From: Verrucomicrobiota bacterium
GTDB lineage: Bacteria > Chlamydiota > Chlamydiia > Chlamydiales > 2-12-FULL-49-11
Direction of reading: 5' to 3'
DNA length: 35,323 nucleotides
NCBI GenBank assembly: GCA_018240105.1
Contig: JAFEGE010000107.1
Coordinates: 1-35,323, forward strand
Shown here: in pieces, positions 15,608 through 24,851 of the stretch
How positions within the stretch are numbered: position 1 is the stretch's first letter
Layout: the number at the start of each line of letters is the position of its first letter
Notes under the pieces: generated by a model
The model's database searches: none
The model's input: only the letters and a program-made list of their open reading frames with translations
Told to the model about the DNA's origin: nothing
Made by a program: the position numbers and the translations under genes

Positions 15608-15973
15608 GCTTAAACATGTAAGGTTAGAATTTTTTAAGGCATGCCATAACTATAATTTCTAGCGGCGATCTAGCCGCCCCTTTGTATTACTTCTGTCATG
15701 GGAGCGATTAGCGGACGTGACAGCCGATGGCAAGATATCGAAAAAAGAAACCGCTTTTTATGGCGAGGAAACTATGTTGTACATGTGACGAGCCAAATAA
15801 CCGCTTTGCGGTTATGATAAAAAGCGGTTTATTGCATCGAGATCTTGCCCTATCAGGGGTTTGGGGAATTATAGCGGCTGCTAATTCCCTAATTTTTTAA
15901 ACCCACCTTTATCGGGTATAATCTCTTTAAATCAATAGTGCAGCATTACATGCTTAGAACTATCGAAAAAGAG
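15608..15973. other. Convergent intergenic region, mostly filled by a foldback repeat
   Basis: 366 bases between the sugar porter and der, which converge here. It contains no plausible gene; copy A of the long foldback repeat (15654-15962) fills most of it. Confidence 0.7.
15654..15962 (+). repeat. Foldback repeat, copy A
   Basis: This segment reappears, inverted, at 35021-35323. The core (15654-15890) matches at well over 90% by eye, with one 4-base gap; the remaining ~70 bases match less well. Internally it is made of nested palindromes: GCGGC/GCCGC at 15662-15677; GGCAAGAT... (15729-) with ...GATCTTGCC (15841-15849); AAACCGCTTTTTA (15748-15760) with TAAAAAGCGGTTT (15818-15830); AACCGC/GCGGTT (15799-15813); and GGGAATTA/TAATTCCC (15864-15889). 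It could be a mobile foldback element or a structured RNA. Copies lie 3' of genes and carry no reading frame. Confidence 0.8.
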
Positions 15974-17287
15974 CTAAGAAACCTTTTCTCTCTTCTTCTT
16001 TTGTTTGATTTTGAAGTGAAGAGGACAGCCACTAAGAGGATAGGTCTTACGGAACTGGTTCATAAGATACCTACGATACGACTCCGGCAATAAAGAGGCC
16101 TCATTCACAAAGAGCGCAAAAGAGGGCGGCCTTACTTTATACTGAGTTAAGTAGTAAATACGAAGTCTTCGCCCTTCGATCATCGGAGGGTGGTTTTCTT
16201 GCATCTTACGTTCTAAGAAGGTGTTCAAAGCACCTGTAGAAATACGGCCCTGTAGGTTTTCCCACACTTCTTTAAAGACGGGGAAGAGCGCCTCTACGTT
16301 ACGACCGCTGTTTGCAGAACCAACTATAATAGGAAAGTGCTGCAGAAAGGAGTTTCTATTTTTAAGATCTTGGATGACGTGCTCCATGCGGACATCGTTG
16401 ACAAGGTCCCACTTGTTAAGAAAGAGGATACAGCCTTTACCACTCTGGATAATGCTTTGTAAAAAGCTCTTTTCACAAGCCGTAACACCCTCTCTGGCAT
16501 CACACATGACAAGGCAGATATCGCTACGCTCTATCACCTCTTGGGTGCGGATAGCAGCAAACTTATCGACAGTCTCCTTTTCACTCTTTTTCTTACGAAT
16601 CCCTGCGGTATCGATAAGGATAAAGTTTTCAAAGCGAACATCGACAGAGTCTCTTGTAGTCCCAGCAATCGGGCTCACAACACAGCGCTCTTCCTTTAAA
16701 AGGAAGTTCATGAGGGTCGATTTGCCTGCATTTGGCCTTCCTAGGATCGCAATCTTTGGGACTTCCGGCTCTTCTTCTTGATCTTTTTCATGCCAGGTAG
16801 ATGTTGCTGCTTCTAAGACTTCAGCAACGCCATTGCCGTGAATCGCAGAGAGTGGAAACATATCTTTGCAGCCGAGCGCATAAAAAGCGGTGAGATCTTC
16901 TTTTCGGGCTTCATTATCAATTTTATTGATCGCTAGATAGACAGGCTTTTTGCTTTTTAAAAGGATGCTTGCGATCTCTTCATCTTCATTGGTTACAGAA
17001 GTGGTACCATCAACCACAAAGATAATCGCATCGGCCTCTTTAACACCTCGAAGCGTCTGTCTGATGATCTCCTCTCTAAAAGGAATTTTTTCCAGAAAAG
17101 AGATCCCCCCGGTATCAATAAATTGCACCTCTTTACCGAAGACATCCGCAGTCTCATAAATTCGATCACGGGTAACACCGACTACATCTTCGACGATCGA
17201 GCGTCTTTTAGCTATAATCCGATTAAATAGGGCTGATTTCCCTACATTGGGCCGACCGACGATCGCGACCGTAAACTTCTTTTTCAC
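15974..17287 (-). CDS. der: Ribosome biogenesis GTPase Der (EngA)
   Basis: A 437-residue double GTPase acting in late 50S subunit assembly. The first G domain has GRPNVGKSALFNRI (11-24), DTGG and NKID; the second has GRPNAGKSTLMNFLL (~183-197), DTAGIRKKKSEKE and NKWDLV; a C-terminal KH-like domain ends in a Lys-rich tail (KIKQKKKREK). Length matches the family. It starts at ATG 17287, and the SNF2 gene upstream on the same strand ends at 17324, so the two may be co-transcribed. Confidence 0.97.
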   Translation of the reverse strand: MKKKFTVAIVGRPNVGKSALFNRIIAKRRSIVEDVVGVTRDRIYETADVFGKEVQFIDTGGISFLEKIPFREEIIRQTLRGVKEADAIIFVVDGTTSVTNEDEEIASILLKSKKPVYLAINKIDNEARKEDLTAFYALGCKDMFPLSAIHGNGVAEVLEAATSTWHEKDQEEEPEVPKIAILGRPNAGKSTLMNFLLKEERCVVSPIAGTTRDSVDVRFENFILIDTAGIRKKKSEKETVDKFAAIRTQEVIERSDICLVMCDAREGVTACEKSFLQSIIQSGKGCILFLNKWDLVNDVRMEHVIQDLKNRNSFLQHFPIIVGSANSGRNVEALFPVFKEVWENLQGRISTGALNTFLERKMQENHPPMIEGRRLRIYYLTQYKVRPPSFALFVNEASLLPESYRRYLMNQFRKTYPLSGCPLHFKIKQKKKREKVS

Positions 17288-17323
17288 AAAAAATCCTTAA
17301 AAACTATGCATTAAGGATACGCG

Positions 17324-20300
17324 TTATGAGGATTTGACTGAAGTGTAAATTTTCTTTAATAGAAGCGTTAGCTCTTCGCGGTTCATCTGCTTGATCTCTT
17401 CTTCCGTATCGTAGCTAACAATATTTTGAATTAAATTTTTCTTTTTCTCTATAAGGCTGTGGATATGCTCTTCAACCGTATTTTTTGTCACAAATTTGAA
17501 AACGCTAACGCCGCGGTTTTGACCGATTCGATGGACCCGGTCCGTTGCCTGATCCTCTTTAGCGGGATTCCACCAGCGGTCGTAATGGACAACGATAGAG
17601 GCAGCTGTAAGGTTAATACCGACCCCTGCAGCCTGTAAAGATCCTAAAAAAACCTCACAGGAGGGATCTTCTTGAAACCGTTTTACCTCCCCTTTGCGAT
17701 CTTTAGTAGAGCCTCGAATCGAGGCAAAGCCAATATTTTGCTCCTTTAAGTACGCCTCCATGATATCCAGCATACCGAGGTACTGCGAAAAGACCACCAT
17801 CTTTTGCGAAGAGGCTCTCGCCTCCTCTAAAAGGTCGACAAAAAGATCCCACTTACCGCTTGCATGTTCATGAAAATTCGCATGGCGATGGACGAGCGCT
17901 GGATGGTCGCAAATTTGTTTTAATTTATTTAAGAGGGCAAAGACGTGCATATAAAACTCTCCGCCGCTCTCCTCTAGAATTTTTTTAGACTCTAAAGCTG
18001 CACTATAGTACATCTTTTCTTGTTCAGGCGAGAGATCAACATAAGAAATTTCTTCAATTTTTTCTGGAAGATCTTGAAGAACATCCTGCTTTTTGCGTCG
18101 TAAAATAAAAGGTTTTACTAAAAGAGAGAGAGCCTTTTGCTTTTCTGTATCACCTGCTTTTTCAATCGGCTGGACAAACTCTTCTTTAAACTCTTCATTA
18201 GAGGGCAAATATTTAGGCAGGATAATGTCAAAAAGAGATTTTAACTCGGAGAGTCTATTTTCTATAGGCGTTCCCGTAAGGGCGAGCTTCATGTCTGCCT
18301 TGATCTGTCGAAGCACCGTATGGATTTGCGACTTTTGATTTTTAGCAACCTGCATCTCATCGAAAACGCCAAGTTCAAAATCCATCTTTTGAAAGAGCTC
18401 TTTGTCGCTACGTAAAATGCCATAGGTCGTTAAAATGAGATCGACCTTCATTTTAAGCTCTTTTGGCGAGCGAAATGGCCCGTGATAAAGGTGAACCTTC
18501 ATCTTAGGAAGAAACTTCTCTAATAGCTCTTGCCAGTGGTAGACAACCGATGTAGGAGAGACGACGAGAAACTGCTTTCTATCCCCCTTTTTCTTCTCAT
18601 TGTGAATCGCCTGCATGAGCGCCATTGTTTGGTGCGTCTTACCAAGTCCCATCTCATCGCATAAGAATCCAGAGAGACCATAGGAGTATAGAAACCAAAG
18701 GAATCTGACGCCAATCTCTTGATAAGGGCGTAAGCTACTCTGTAACCCTTTGAGATTTGGCAACTCTAAAATGCTGATATCTTGCAAGGACGAGAGCATC
18801 TTCATCCATGCCTCTTCCTCTTTATTTTCAGACTTTCCAAAAGTTACATCCTCTAGTAAAGAGAGGCGAATCCAATCTAGAGTCGATAGAAAGAGGCCAT
18901 CGCCCTTTTCATTAAACTGCGAAAGCGAGAGACGGGAGAGAAAATGAAACCTCTTATCTGTTAAATGGAGCATCCCGGCGTCCGATAGTAAAAAGGGGCA
19001 GAATCGTAAAAGAGCCTGATAGACATCAAAGAGAGGGACTTTGCCGTAAGAGGAGACATAAGCTAGATCACAAAGCCATCCCTTACCCTCTGGCCTTACG
19101 CCACGCAAAGAGAGCCTTAGTTTGCCTGGCTCCATAAGCCTCTTATCTAGGAAAAAGACATAGGGCTGGATTCTTTTGAGCTCATGTTTAATAAAATAGG
19201 GCACCTGATCAACAGAGAGCGTTGTCTTCTCTAAATAACGCTCTGGGATTTTCATAGGATCTGGAATTTCATAAAAACCCTTATCCTGTAGAAAAATAAA
19301 ATCACCAAAAATTCTAGGCCCTAGGCGCTCGGACCACTCTTTAAATTGAAATTTTGGCTCGATAACAATCTGTTGCTTATCATCTAACGTAACATTTAAC
19401 CCGCTCTTTTCAAGCCCCGCATCTAAAAAGAAAAAGCCAGGAATTTCCGATAGCTCTTCTTTATACTTATGAAGAAAATTAGAGATCTCCTCAAATGGTA
19501 CCTCTTTTGGCAGCATTTTTTTTCTTTTACCGGCGCCTTTAGAGAAAAATCCTTGCCCTACAACATAAGCCCAAGAGCCAAAATCAATCATCCCTTTTAC
19601 GGTATCGCTACTGTCGGCTGTAATTTTTAAGGCGCCCCCCTCGAGGGTATAATTCATTTTCGTTTCGATACTTGATAAATGGATTTGAAAGCCATCAAAC
19701 CTGTTAAGCCACAGTTTATTTCTCTCAATAAACTCTGGCACATACTCCTTAGGAATGACCTTTTCTGTCCCTTTGAAAAGAAGGTTTGAGAGAAGAAAAA
19801 ATCCTTTACCCTCGATATAAGCCCACGGATCAAAAAAGAAGCTTTTGCCCTTTGTAAGATCGTTTGGTGTGAAGGCATACAAAGAGATGTGAAGGTTATC
19901 TTTCTCATCAAAAAAGAGGTGATACAACCCAGGCCGAGGCTTGCGATGGATCACCTCTCCTTCGAGGTAATTTTCTAAAATCTTGCTGTATTTCGTTAAG
20001 AATAAGAGGACCTCCTCTTCAGGAATCACCTCTTTTTTTAAGATAGGATCACTTTTCTTAGAGAAAAATCCGATGCCTTTCCGATAGATCCAGTTATCCC
20101 ACTGGATAAGAGGCTGATCAGAGGCGTTAACCGAAAGGGGCTTTGAAAAGATACGAAAGCATTTATGCTCGGCATCATAAGTAATCTTCTCAATCAGAAT
20201 ATCTCTAAGAGCAAAGACTTTAAGAGACGTTGTATACTTCTCTAAACTCGGTATAATCTCTGGCCAATCTTCATTTAAAATCGTAAGCTCACAAGACAGC

Positions 20301-20992
20301 TCTTTGCTTTCAACTCTCATTGCCTGAGGTAAATCGCCGCTCTCCGGCAAAAAGGTGATTGTAAAAACCTCGCCCTCATCTTCTAAGATCATGAGATACT
20401 TAGCGACATCAGACCAAAAAGAGAGTTCATAAGCAAGGGCCGATGAGGGTCTACCTTTACGCCAAAGCTCTAACTCTTCCGGCGGTAAGTTAGAGAATTT
20501 AAGAGAAGTCTCCTCTGTCTCTATCTTTCTCTCATCAACCACCTCTTTAAGGAAGGCTCTTGTGCGCTCTGTGTGAACGGTCAGAGAAAAGAAGGGCTTT
20601 TCTCCCCGTGTTTTATAAGTATCCCCTTCATGGATAAGGTTTTCTGCCTTCACATTTTTTCGTTTAGCAAGGATAGTAAAGATTCTTTGCCAAAGGGAAT
20701 TCTCAAAGCGCATATGTAATGGCAGCGTAGAGCCTCTAAAAATGGCAAGATAACCCGCCGCCAAATGACCACATGTCTTATGGGTTGAAGCTTTTGCGCA
20801 CGTGCAGAATTGATCGCTTACTCTACCTTCAGAATCGATCTGCAGAAAAATCCAATACGGCTCCCCATCCACAACCTCAATCTGATAGGTCCCGCCAGAA
20901 AAGAGAATCTGCCGGACATGCCCCTCTTTTAAAAAGAGACTCCCCTCCTCTAAATCCTCAGCTGTATATTTACTCTCTATCTCGGTTGCCAT
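17324..20992 (-). CDS. SNF2-family helicase with SWIM zinc finger
   Basis: A 1222-residue protein. A SWIM finger (CxCx8CxH: Cys63, Cys65, Cys74, His76) is followed by a long bacterial SNF2-type middle region with repeated ~100-residue segments ending in YxxGxGFFxK-like motifs (for example WIYRKGIGFFSK, WAYVVGQGFFSK). The C-terminal third is a SNF2 ATPase: DEMGLGKTHQ (Walker A, residues ~770-780), VFDEMQ (DEAD-like box), LTGTPIENRLSEL, FSQYLGMLDIM, GINLTAASIVVHYDRWWNP and DRVHRIGQ. All motor motifs are intact. Chlamydiae encode such proteins (CT555/CT708 type), presumed to move along DNA and remodel protein-DNA complexes; the exact role is unknown. Confidence 0.93.
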   Translation of the reverse strand: MATEIESKYTAEDLEEGSLFLKEGHVRQILFSGGTYQIEVVDGEPYWIFLQIDSEGRVSDQFCTCAKASTHKTCGHLAAGYLAIFRGSTLPLHMRFENSLWQRIFTILAKRKNVKAENLIHEGDTYKTRGEKPFFSLTVHTERTRAFLKEVVDERKIETEETSLKFSNLPPEELELWRKGRPSSALAYELSFWSDVAKYLMILEDEGEVFTITFLPESGDLPQAMRVESKELSCELTILNEDWPEIIPSLEKYTTSLKVFALRDILIEKITYDAEHKCFRIFSKPLSVNASDQPLIQWDNWIYRKGIGFFSKKSDPILKKEVIPEEEVLLFLTKYSKILENYLEGEVIHRKPRPGLYHLFFDEKDNLHISLYAFTPNDLTKGKSFFFDPWAYIEGKGFFLLSNLLFKGTEKVIPKEYVPEFIERNKLWLNRFDGFQIHLSSIETKMNYTLEGGALKITADSSDTVKGMIDFGSWAYVVGQGFFSKGAGKRKKMLPKEVPFEEISNFLHKYKEELSEIPGFFFLDAGLEKSGLNVTLDDKQQIVIEPKFQFKEWSERLGPRIFGDFIFLQDKGFYEIPDPMKIPERYLEKTTLSVDQVPYFIKHELKRIQPYVFFLDKRLMEPGKLRLSLRGVRPEGKGWLCDLAYVSSYGKVPLFDVYQALLRFCPFLLSDAGMLHLTDKRFHFLSRLSLSQFNEKGDGLFLSTLDWIRLSLLEDVTFGKSENKEEEAWMKMLSSLQDISILELPNLKGLQSSLRPYQEIGVRFLWFLYSYGLSGFLCDEMGLGKTHQTMALMQAIHNEKKKGDRKQFLVVSPTSVVYHWQELLEKFLPKMKVHLYHGPFRSPKELKMKVDLILTTYGILRSDKELFQKMDFELGVFDEMQVAKNQKSQIHTVLRQIKADMKLALTGTPIENRLSELKSLFDIILPKYLPSNEEFKEEFVQPIEKAGDTEKQKALSLLVKPFILRRKKQDVLQDLPEKIEEISYVDLSPEQEKMYYSAALESKKILEESGGEFYMHVFALLNKLKQICDHPALVHRHANFHEHASGKWDLFVDLLEEARASSQKMVVFSQYLGMLDIMEAYLKEQNIGFASIRGSTKDRKGEVKRFQEDPSCEVFLGSLQAAGVGINLTAASIVVHYDRWWNPAKEDQATDRVHRIGQNRGVSVFKFVTKNTVEEHIHSLIEKKKNLIQNIVSYDTEEEIKQMNREELTLLLKKIYTSVKSS

Positions 20993-21081
20993 AACCCCTC
21001 AGCATGCCTTACTCTTTACGGATTGGCAACAACAATTGCAAGAGATATAGAAAATTGGCAGAAATTTTCTAAAATAAGGCC

Positions 21082-22035
21082 TTATCCACTACGAATTTTT
21101 AGCTCCCCTGCCACTCTTTTTATCACGGCTTTACAAGCTTTTGCCTTTTCCCAATTCACCTCATCCCTAGTGTTTTCGTTAAATTGGATGCCATTTTCAG
21201 CGCTCTCTGCGATTTTATTAAGAAGAGCGTACATAAGTACCACTTCTCTTTGAACCTGATCTAGCCCAAGCTCATCCATAATAGCCCTTGTGTAAAGCTC
21301 TCCATATCTTGTTCCATACCAAGCAATCTGGATCCGCCCGATCGCCTCTAAGGGATCTCCTTGCGTAAGCCCATCTAAATCAACAAGCCCATTAAAAACA
21401 CCATTCTGGATCATAATATTTTTAGAAGAGATATCCCCATAGTATGTGATAGGCTTTACGCTATCAAAATAGGCCTTGTAGCGCCCATACAAGCCCTCTC
21501 CAATGGCCTTCATTTCAGAATCCATGACTCCCGTTTTTAAGCCTCTCTCTTTTGATTCTTCGAGCCAAATCTTCATTCTCTCTGTCCAACTATCGCTAAC
21601 CTCCTCTTCACCTCCGCCCCAAATGAGCCCAAATTTATCCGAAGAGGGTAGAGTACTTACTTTTTTGAAAATAGAGGCGACCTCTTTTCCTAGAGCTTTA
21701 AGCTCATCATCAGAAAGAGCCTCAATTACCTCTCCTAAGTCGTAACCTTCAATTTTGCTCTGTATTTGGTAGGCAAGCGGAATGTCCCTCTTGCTGTAGT
21801 CCTCTACAAGAATTTCTGGAACTTTGATACCGAGGGCTTTGAACTTTGGGATATGATCGTGAGAGCCCCTTAAATACTTATCGTAGGGGCTAAGGCGGGC
21901 TATGACTACCTGACTACGGAGACCCACCTCATACACTTCATTAGAGATGCCGATGGTAATGCGCCTAATAAATTTTGGCAGCTCTTTAAAATGAGAAAAA
22001 ACAACCGTCTCTATCATTTTTTTGTGGTCGGACAA
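21082..22035 (-). CDS. Aminoglycoside phosphotransferase-fold kinase (APH/choline kinase family)
   Basis: A 317-residue protein of the APH/choline-kinase superfamily. The catalytic loop is YGDISSKNIM (normally HGDLxxxN; the first His is Tyr) and the metal-binding motif is VDLDG. The N-lobe has ISNEVYEVGLRSQVVIARL, with Arg where Lys is often found, then a helix with PKFKALGIKVPEIL. The physiological substrate is unknown; resistance is not implied. TTG 22035 is supported by a CGAGG five bases upstream; ATG 22017 is the alternative. The gene lies just downstream of rnpB on the same strand. Confidence 0.75.
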   Translation of the reverse strand: MSDHKKMIETVVFSHFKELPKFIRRITIGISNEVYEVGLRSQVVIARLSPYDKYLRGSHDHIPKFKALGIKVPEILVEDYSKRDIPLAYQIQSKIEGYDLGEVIEALSDDELKALGKEVASIFKKVSTLPSSDKFGLIWGGGEEEVSDSWTERMKIWLEESKERGLKTGVMDSEMKAIGEGLYGRYKAYFDSVKPITYYGDISSKNIMIQNGVFNGLVDLDGLTQGDPLEAIGRIQIAWYGTRYGELYTRAIMDELGLDQVQREVVLMYALLNKIAESAENGIQFNENTRDEVNWEKAKACKAVIKRVAGELKIRSG

Positions 22036-22086
22036 TCAAACCTCGACATGCATAATGAATGAAAAGAGACTCTTTGGGATAAAAAG

Positions 22087-22442
22087 GTAGGGAGGGGTAG
22101 TAAGCCGGATTCTGTGAATGACAACCATTCCTCTAGGAATCTCATCGCTGAGATTCTCAAGCGACTCTAAAGTAAAGGTGTTTGTAAGCGGATCACTTTC
22201 TTTAAACACCTTTTTCATCTTGCTTCGGATAGGGTTTACAGCACCCTTTATTTCTAAAGGTGTGGCTTACTCCTAAAGTAAGCGTTTTCAGCCTGCTCTC
22301 TTTTGGTTAAAAAAGAGACGGTATGTTTTCTGTTGTACTTTCCGTAGTCTTGCGACCCCCAGTCTTTCACTGGTATCCAATCCTTTGAAGTCCAGACTTT
22401 CCTCTACCATATGAAAGATAGCGGTTGTCTTTCCCTCCCTAC
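22087..22442 (-). ncRNA. rnpB: RNase P RNA (M1 RNA)
   Basis: About 356 nt. Read on the minus strand, it has the universally conserved 5' box GAGGAAAGTCTGGACTTC, then AGACTGGGGGTCGCAAGACTA, the ACAGAAAACATACCG core, and the 3' boxes AGAGGAATGGTTGTC and ACAGAATCCGGCTTACTAC. The two ends pair as helix P1 (5' GTAGGGAGGG with 3' CCCTCCCTAC), which fixes the boundaries. The RNA is the catalytic subunit that matures tRNA 5' ends. It lies between the CT398-like gene and the APH-like gene on the same strand. Boundaries are good to a few bases. Confidence 0.93.
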
Positions 22443-22451
22443 AAACTGGAA

Positions 22452-23231
22452 TTAGCTTGTAATGCTAGCTCTGCGTCTTCTGCGTTTAACTTGAGAGCCT
22501 TCGACATCAACCTCTTCAAGAGCCGTCGTATCTGGAAGAACGTGAATGCGAGAGCAGTGCTCACAGAAAACAAGTTTTTCACCTTTTCGGACAAGGTTTT
22601 CATGCTGCGCTGTAAGAGCGATGTGGCAACCTGTACAGTTACGGTTCTCGATAGGAACAACTACGCGGTCTTTTTTGTTACGAAGCAGTCTGTCATAGAT
22701 CGTAAAAATTGCAGGATCAGCACCTACAACGAGCTCTTCACGAGCTTTCTTAAGATCAAGACCCTCTTGATTGATATCGCGTATAGTTTGGCGGATCTCT
22801 GCCTCTAGCGTTTTGCTGTTCTCATCAGATTCAGCTAAATTCTTTTTTGTCTTTTCGCACAGCTCTTCTTCCGCGCTTTTTTTATCAACGAGGTTAGATA
22901 GAGACTGCTCAAATTGGGCTTTTTCACGCTCTAGGTTGGTAATTTCTCTTGTAATGGCATTAAATTCATCGATTTTTTTGATAGAAGTTTGCTGCCCCTC
23001 TAACTTTTTAATGCGCTCTCTATGTTCATCGATCTTGCGCTCGAAAAGAAGGCACTCTTCGTGGAAGCCTTTAATTTCGTTTTCTTTATCTTTTAACTGG
23101 TCCAAAAGTTCGCGGCGAAGGTTCTCTACCTGTTTGAGTTCATCGATACGTTGTTTTTTGAGACGCATAAGGCGGATCATTTTTACATCGAGTTCTTGGA
23201 TAGTAAGAATGAGTTTTAAAGCTTCTCGCAT
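22452..23231 (-). CDS. CT398-type coiled-coil and zinc-ribbon protein
   Basis: A 259-residue cytoplasmic protein. Residues ~5-170 form a long helical coiled coil (heptads of Leu/Ile with many Glu/Lys), followed by a C4 zinc ribbon: Cys199, Cys202, Cys223 and Cys226 (CTGC and CEHC). Length and layout match chlamydial CT398 (also called CdsZ), reported to bind RpoN (sigma-54) holoenzyme and T3SS export-apparatus components, and FlgZ-like proteins elsewhere. A Lys/Arg-rich tail (KRRRRRAS) follows. Start ATG 23231 has AAGGA seven bases upstream. It ends about 10 bases before the rnpB 5' end, suggesting a shared transcript or a promoter inside this gene's 3' end. Confidence 0.88.
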   Translation of the reverse strand: MREALKLILTIQELDVKMIRLMRLKKQRIDELKQVENLRRELLDQLKDKENEIKGFHEECLLFERKIDEHRERIKKLEGQQTSIKKIDEFNAITREITNLEREKAQFEQSLSNLVDKKSAEEELCEKTKKNLAESDENSKTLEAEIRQTIRDINQEGLDLKKAREELVVGADPAIFTIYDRLLRNKKDRVVVPIENRNCTGCHIALTAQHENLVRKGEKLVFCEHCSRIHVLPDTTALEEVDVEGSQVKRRRRRASITS

Positions 23232-23338
23232 GAGGGTTCCTTCAGCTGATTAGATCAGAACAATCTACCTGACTTGATAAAAATCTACAAGAAAATTTTC
23301 TCCCTTTTTAAAACGAATTGCTTTACCCTTGTTGGAGT

Positions 23339-24838
23339 ATGGGATTGTTAAAAAAATTTTTAGAAAATAAGCCTTCTGTAGACGATAACTTAGAAACGAT
23401 CGCCTATCTTGCTTCTTTAGATAATTTACAAAAAAAAGCCCCTCGTATAGCCCACGCTATCATCGAGGAGATCCAAAGACAGCGCAACTCTTTAAAGCTA
23501 ATAGCGTCAGAAAACTACTCCTCTTTAGCTGTGCAGCTTGCCATGGGCAACCTTTTAACAGATAAATATGCAGAGGGCCACCCCCACCACCGCTTCTATG
23601 CTGGCTGCGAAAATATTGATACGATAGAGGCCGAAGCCGTAAGCCTTGCTAAAACTCTTTTTGAAGCAGATCACGCCTACGTCCAGCCCCACTCTGGAGC
23701 TGATGCTAATTTAGTTGCCTTTTGGGGTATCCTTATTAAGAGACTGGAACAACCTGCTCTTTTAGCTTTAGAAAAAACAAACGTCTCGCAGCTTTCAAAA
23801 GAAGAGTATGAGAAAATTCGCCTCCAATTTTCACAGCAAAAACTTTTAGGGATGGCGTTAGACTGTGGCGGTCATTTAACGCACGGAAGCCGCGCAAACG
23901 TCTCCTCTAAAATGTTTCAGGCCGTCTCCTACGGGCTAGACCATAGAACTCATCTTATTGATTACAAGGAAGTTAGAGATATAGCCCGCCGTGAAAAACC
24001 AGCTATCCTTCTTGCCGGCTATTCAGCCTACCCACGCCTCATCGATTTTTCTATTATGCGTGAGATCGCAGATGAAGTAGGCGCAACATTTGTTGTCGAT
24101 ATGGCTCACTTTGCTGGTCTTGTAGCAGGAAAAGTTTTAAAAGGGGTTTATAACCCTATTCTTTACGCTGATGTAGTAACATCGACTTCTCATAAAACCC
24201 TTCGCGGCCCTAGAGGTGGTTTTATCTTATGCACAGAGGCTTACAAAGAATTTATGGACAAAGGCTGCCCTCATGTTTTAGGCGGCCCGCTCCCCCATGT
24301 TATGGCAGCTAAAGCTCTTGCTTTTAGAGAAGCTCTAGATCCATCCTTTAGTTCTTACGCCGAACAGATCGTTAAAAATGCAAAAGCATTAGCACAAGCC
24401 CTTATGGCCAAAAAAGTGCATCTTATCACAAATGGTACTGATAACCATCTTGTGTTAATCGATGTGCAAAGAACTTTTGGCCTCTCCGGAAGAGCCGCAG
24501 AAAATCTTCTTTCTTCCGTTCACATGACTGCAAATCGAAACTCTATCCCACAGGATCCCAATGGTCCTTGGTATTGTGCAGGGATCCGTTTAGGTACGGC
24601 TGCCCTAACAACTCGAGGGATGAAAGAGCAAGAGATGGAAAAAATTGCTACAATTTTATATGATCTCTTTAAGGCGGCAAGACCAAGCGAAGACCCTAAA
24701 ACGGGAAAACCAAGTCTTGCTAAAGCATCTATCGATGAAAAGGTAAGAGAGCGCGCTAAAAATGAGATTGCAGAGATGCTCTCCTCTTTTCCGCTTTATC
24801 CTGAGATAGTGCTCTCGCCCGAGACCATTGCAGTATAA
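23339..24838 (+). CDS. glyA: Serine hydroxymethyltransferase GlyA
   Basis: A 499-residue PLP enzyme converting serine and tetrahydrofolate to glycine and methylene-THF. Clear family blocks: IASENYSSLAVQLAMGN, VQPHSGADANL, VDMAHFAGLVAG, the PLP lysine in STSHKTLRGPRGG (Lys286) and RLGTAALTTRGM. The N-terminus (GLLKKFLENKP, then IAYLASLDNL) and the insertion after VQPHSGADANL match the chlamydial type (CT432, ~497 aa). In Chlamydia, GlyA has also been shown to racemise alanine, replacing Alr. ATG 23339 is chosen by homology; a TTG at 23318 is possible. First gene of a compact cluster with clpP, dapF and ald. Confidence 0.96.
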   Translation: MGLLKKFLENKPSVDDNLETIAYLASLDNLQKKAPRIAHAIIEEIQRQRNSLKLIASENYSSLAVQLAMGNLLTDKYAEGHPHHRFYAGCENIDTIEAEAVSLAKTLFEADHAYVQPHSGADANLVAFWGILIKRLEQPALLALEKTNVSQLSKEEYEKIRLQFSQQKLLGMALDCGGHLTHGSRANVSSKMFQAVSYGLDHRTHLIDYKEVRDIARREKPAILLAGYSAYPRLIDFSIMREIADEVGATFVVDMAHFAGLVAGKVLKGVYNPILYADVVTSTSHKTLRGPRGGFILCTEAYKEFMDKGCPHVLGGPLPHVMAAKALAFREALDPSFSSYAEQIVKNAKALAQALMAKKVHLITNGTDNHLVLIDVQRTFGLSGRAAENLLSSVHMTANRNSIPQDPNGPWYCAGIRLGTAALTTRGMKEQEMEKIATILYDLFKAARPSEDPKTGKPSLAKASIDEKVRERAKNEIAEMLSSFPLYPEIVLSPETIAV

Positions 24839-24851
24839 GGAGCCCTACTAC

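Noticed and set aside
16221-16781. 186-codon plus-strand frame
   Set aside because: Antisense to der, whose GTPase motifs are fully conserved.
22036-22218. Minus-strand 60-codon frame next to the APH-like gene
   Set aside because: It lies mostly within RNase P RNA, whose conserved boxes and P1 pairing explain the sequence.
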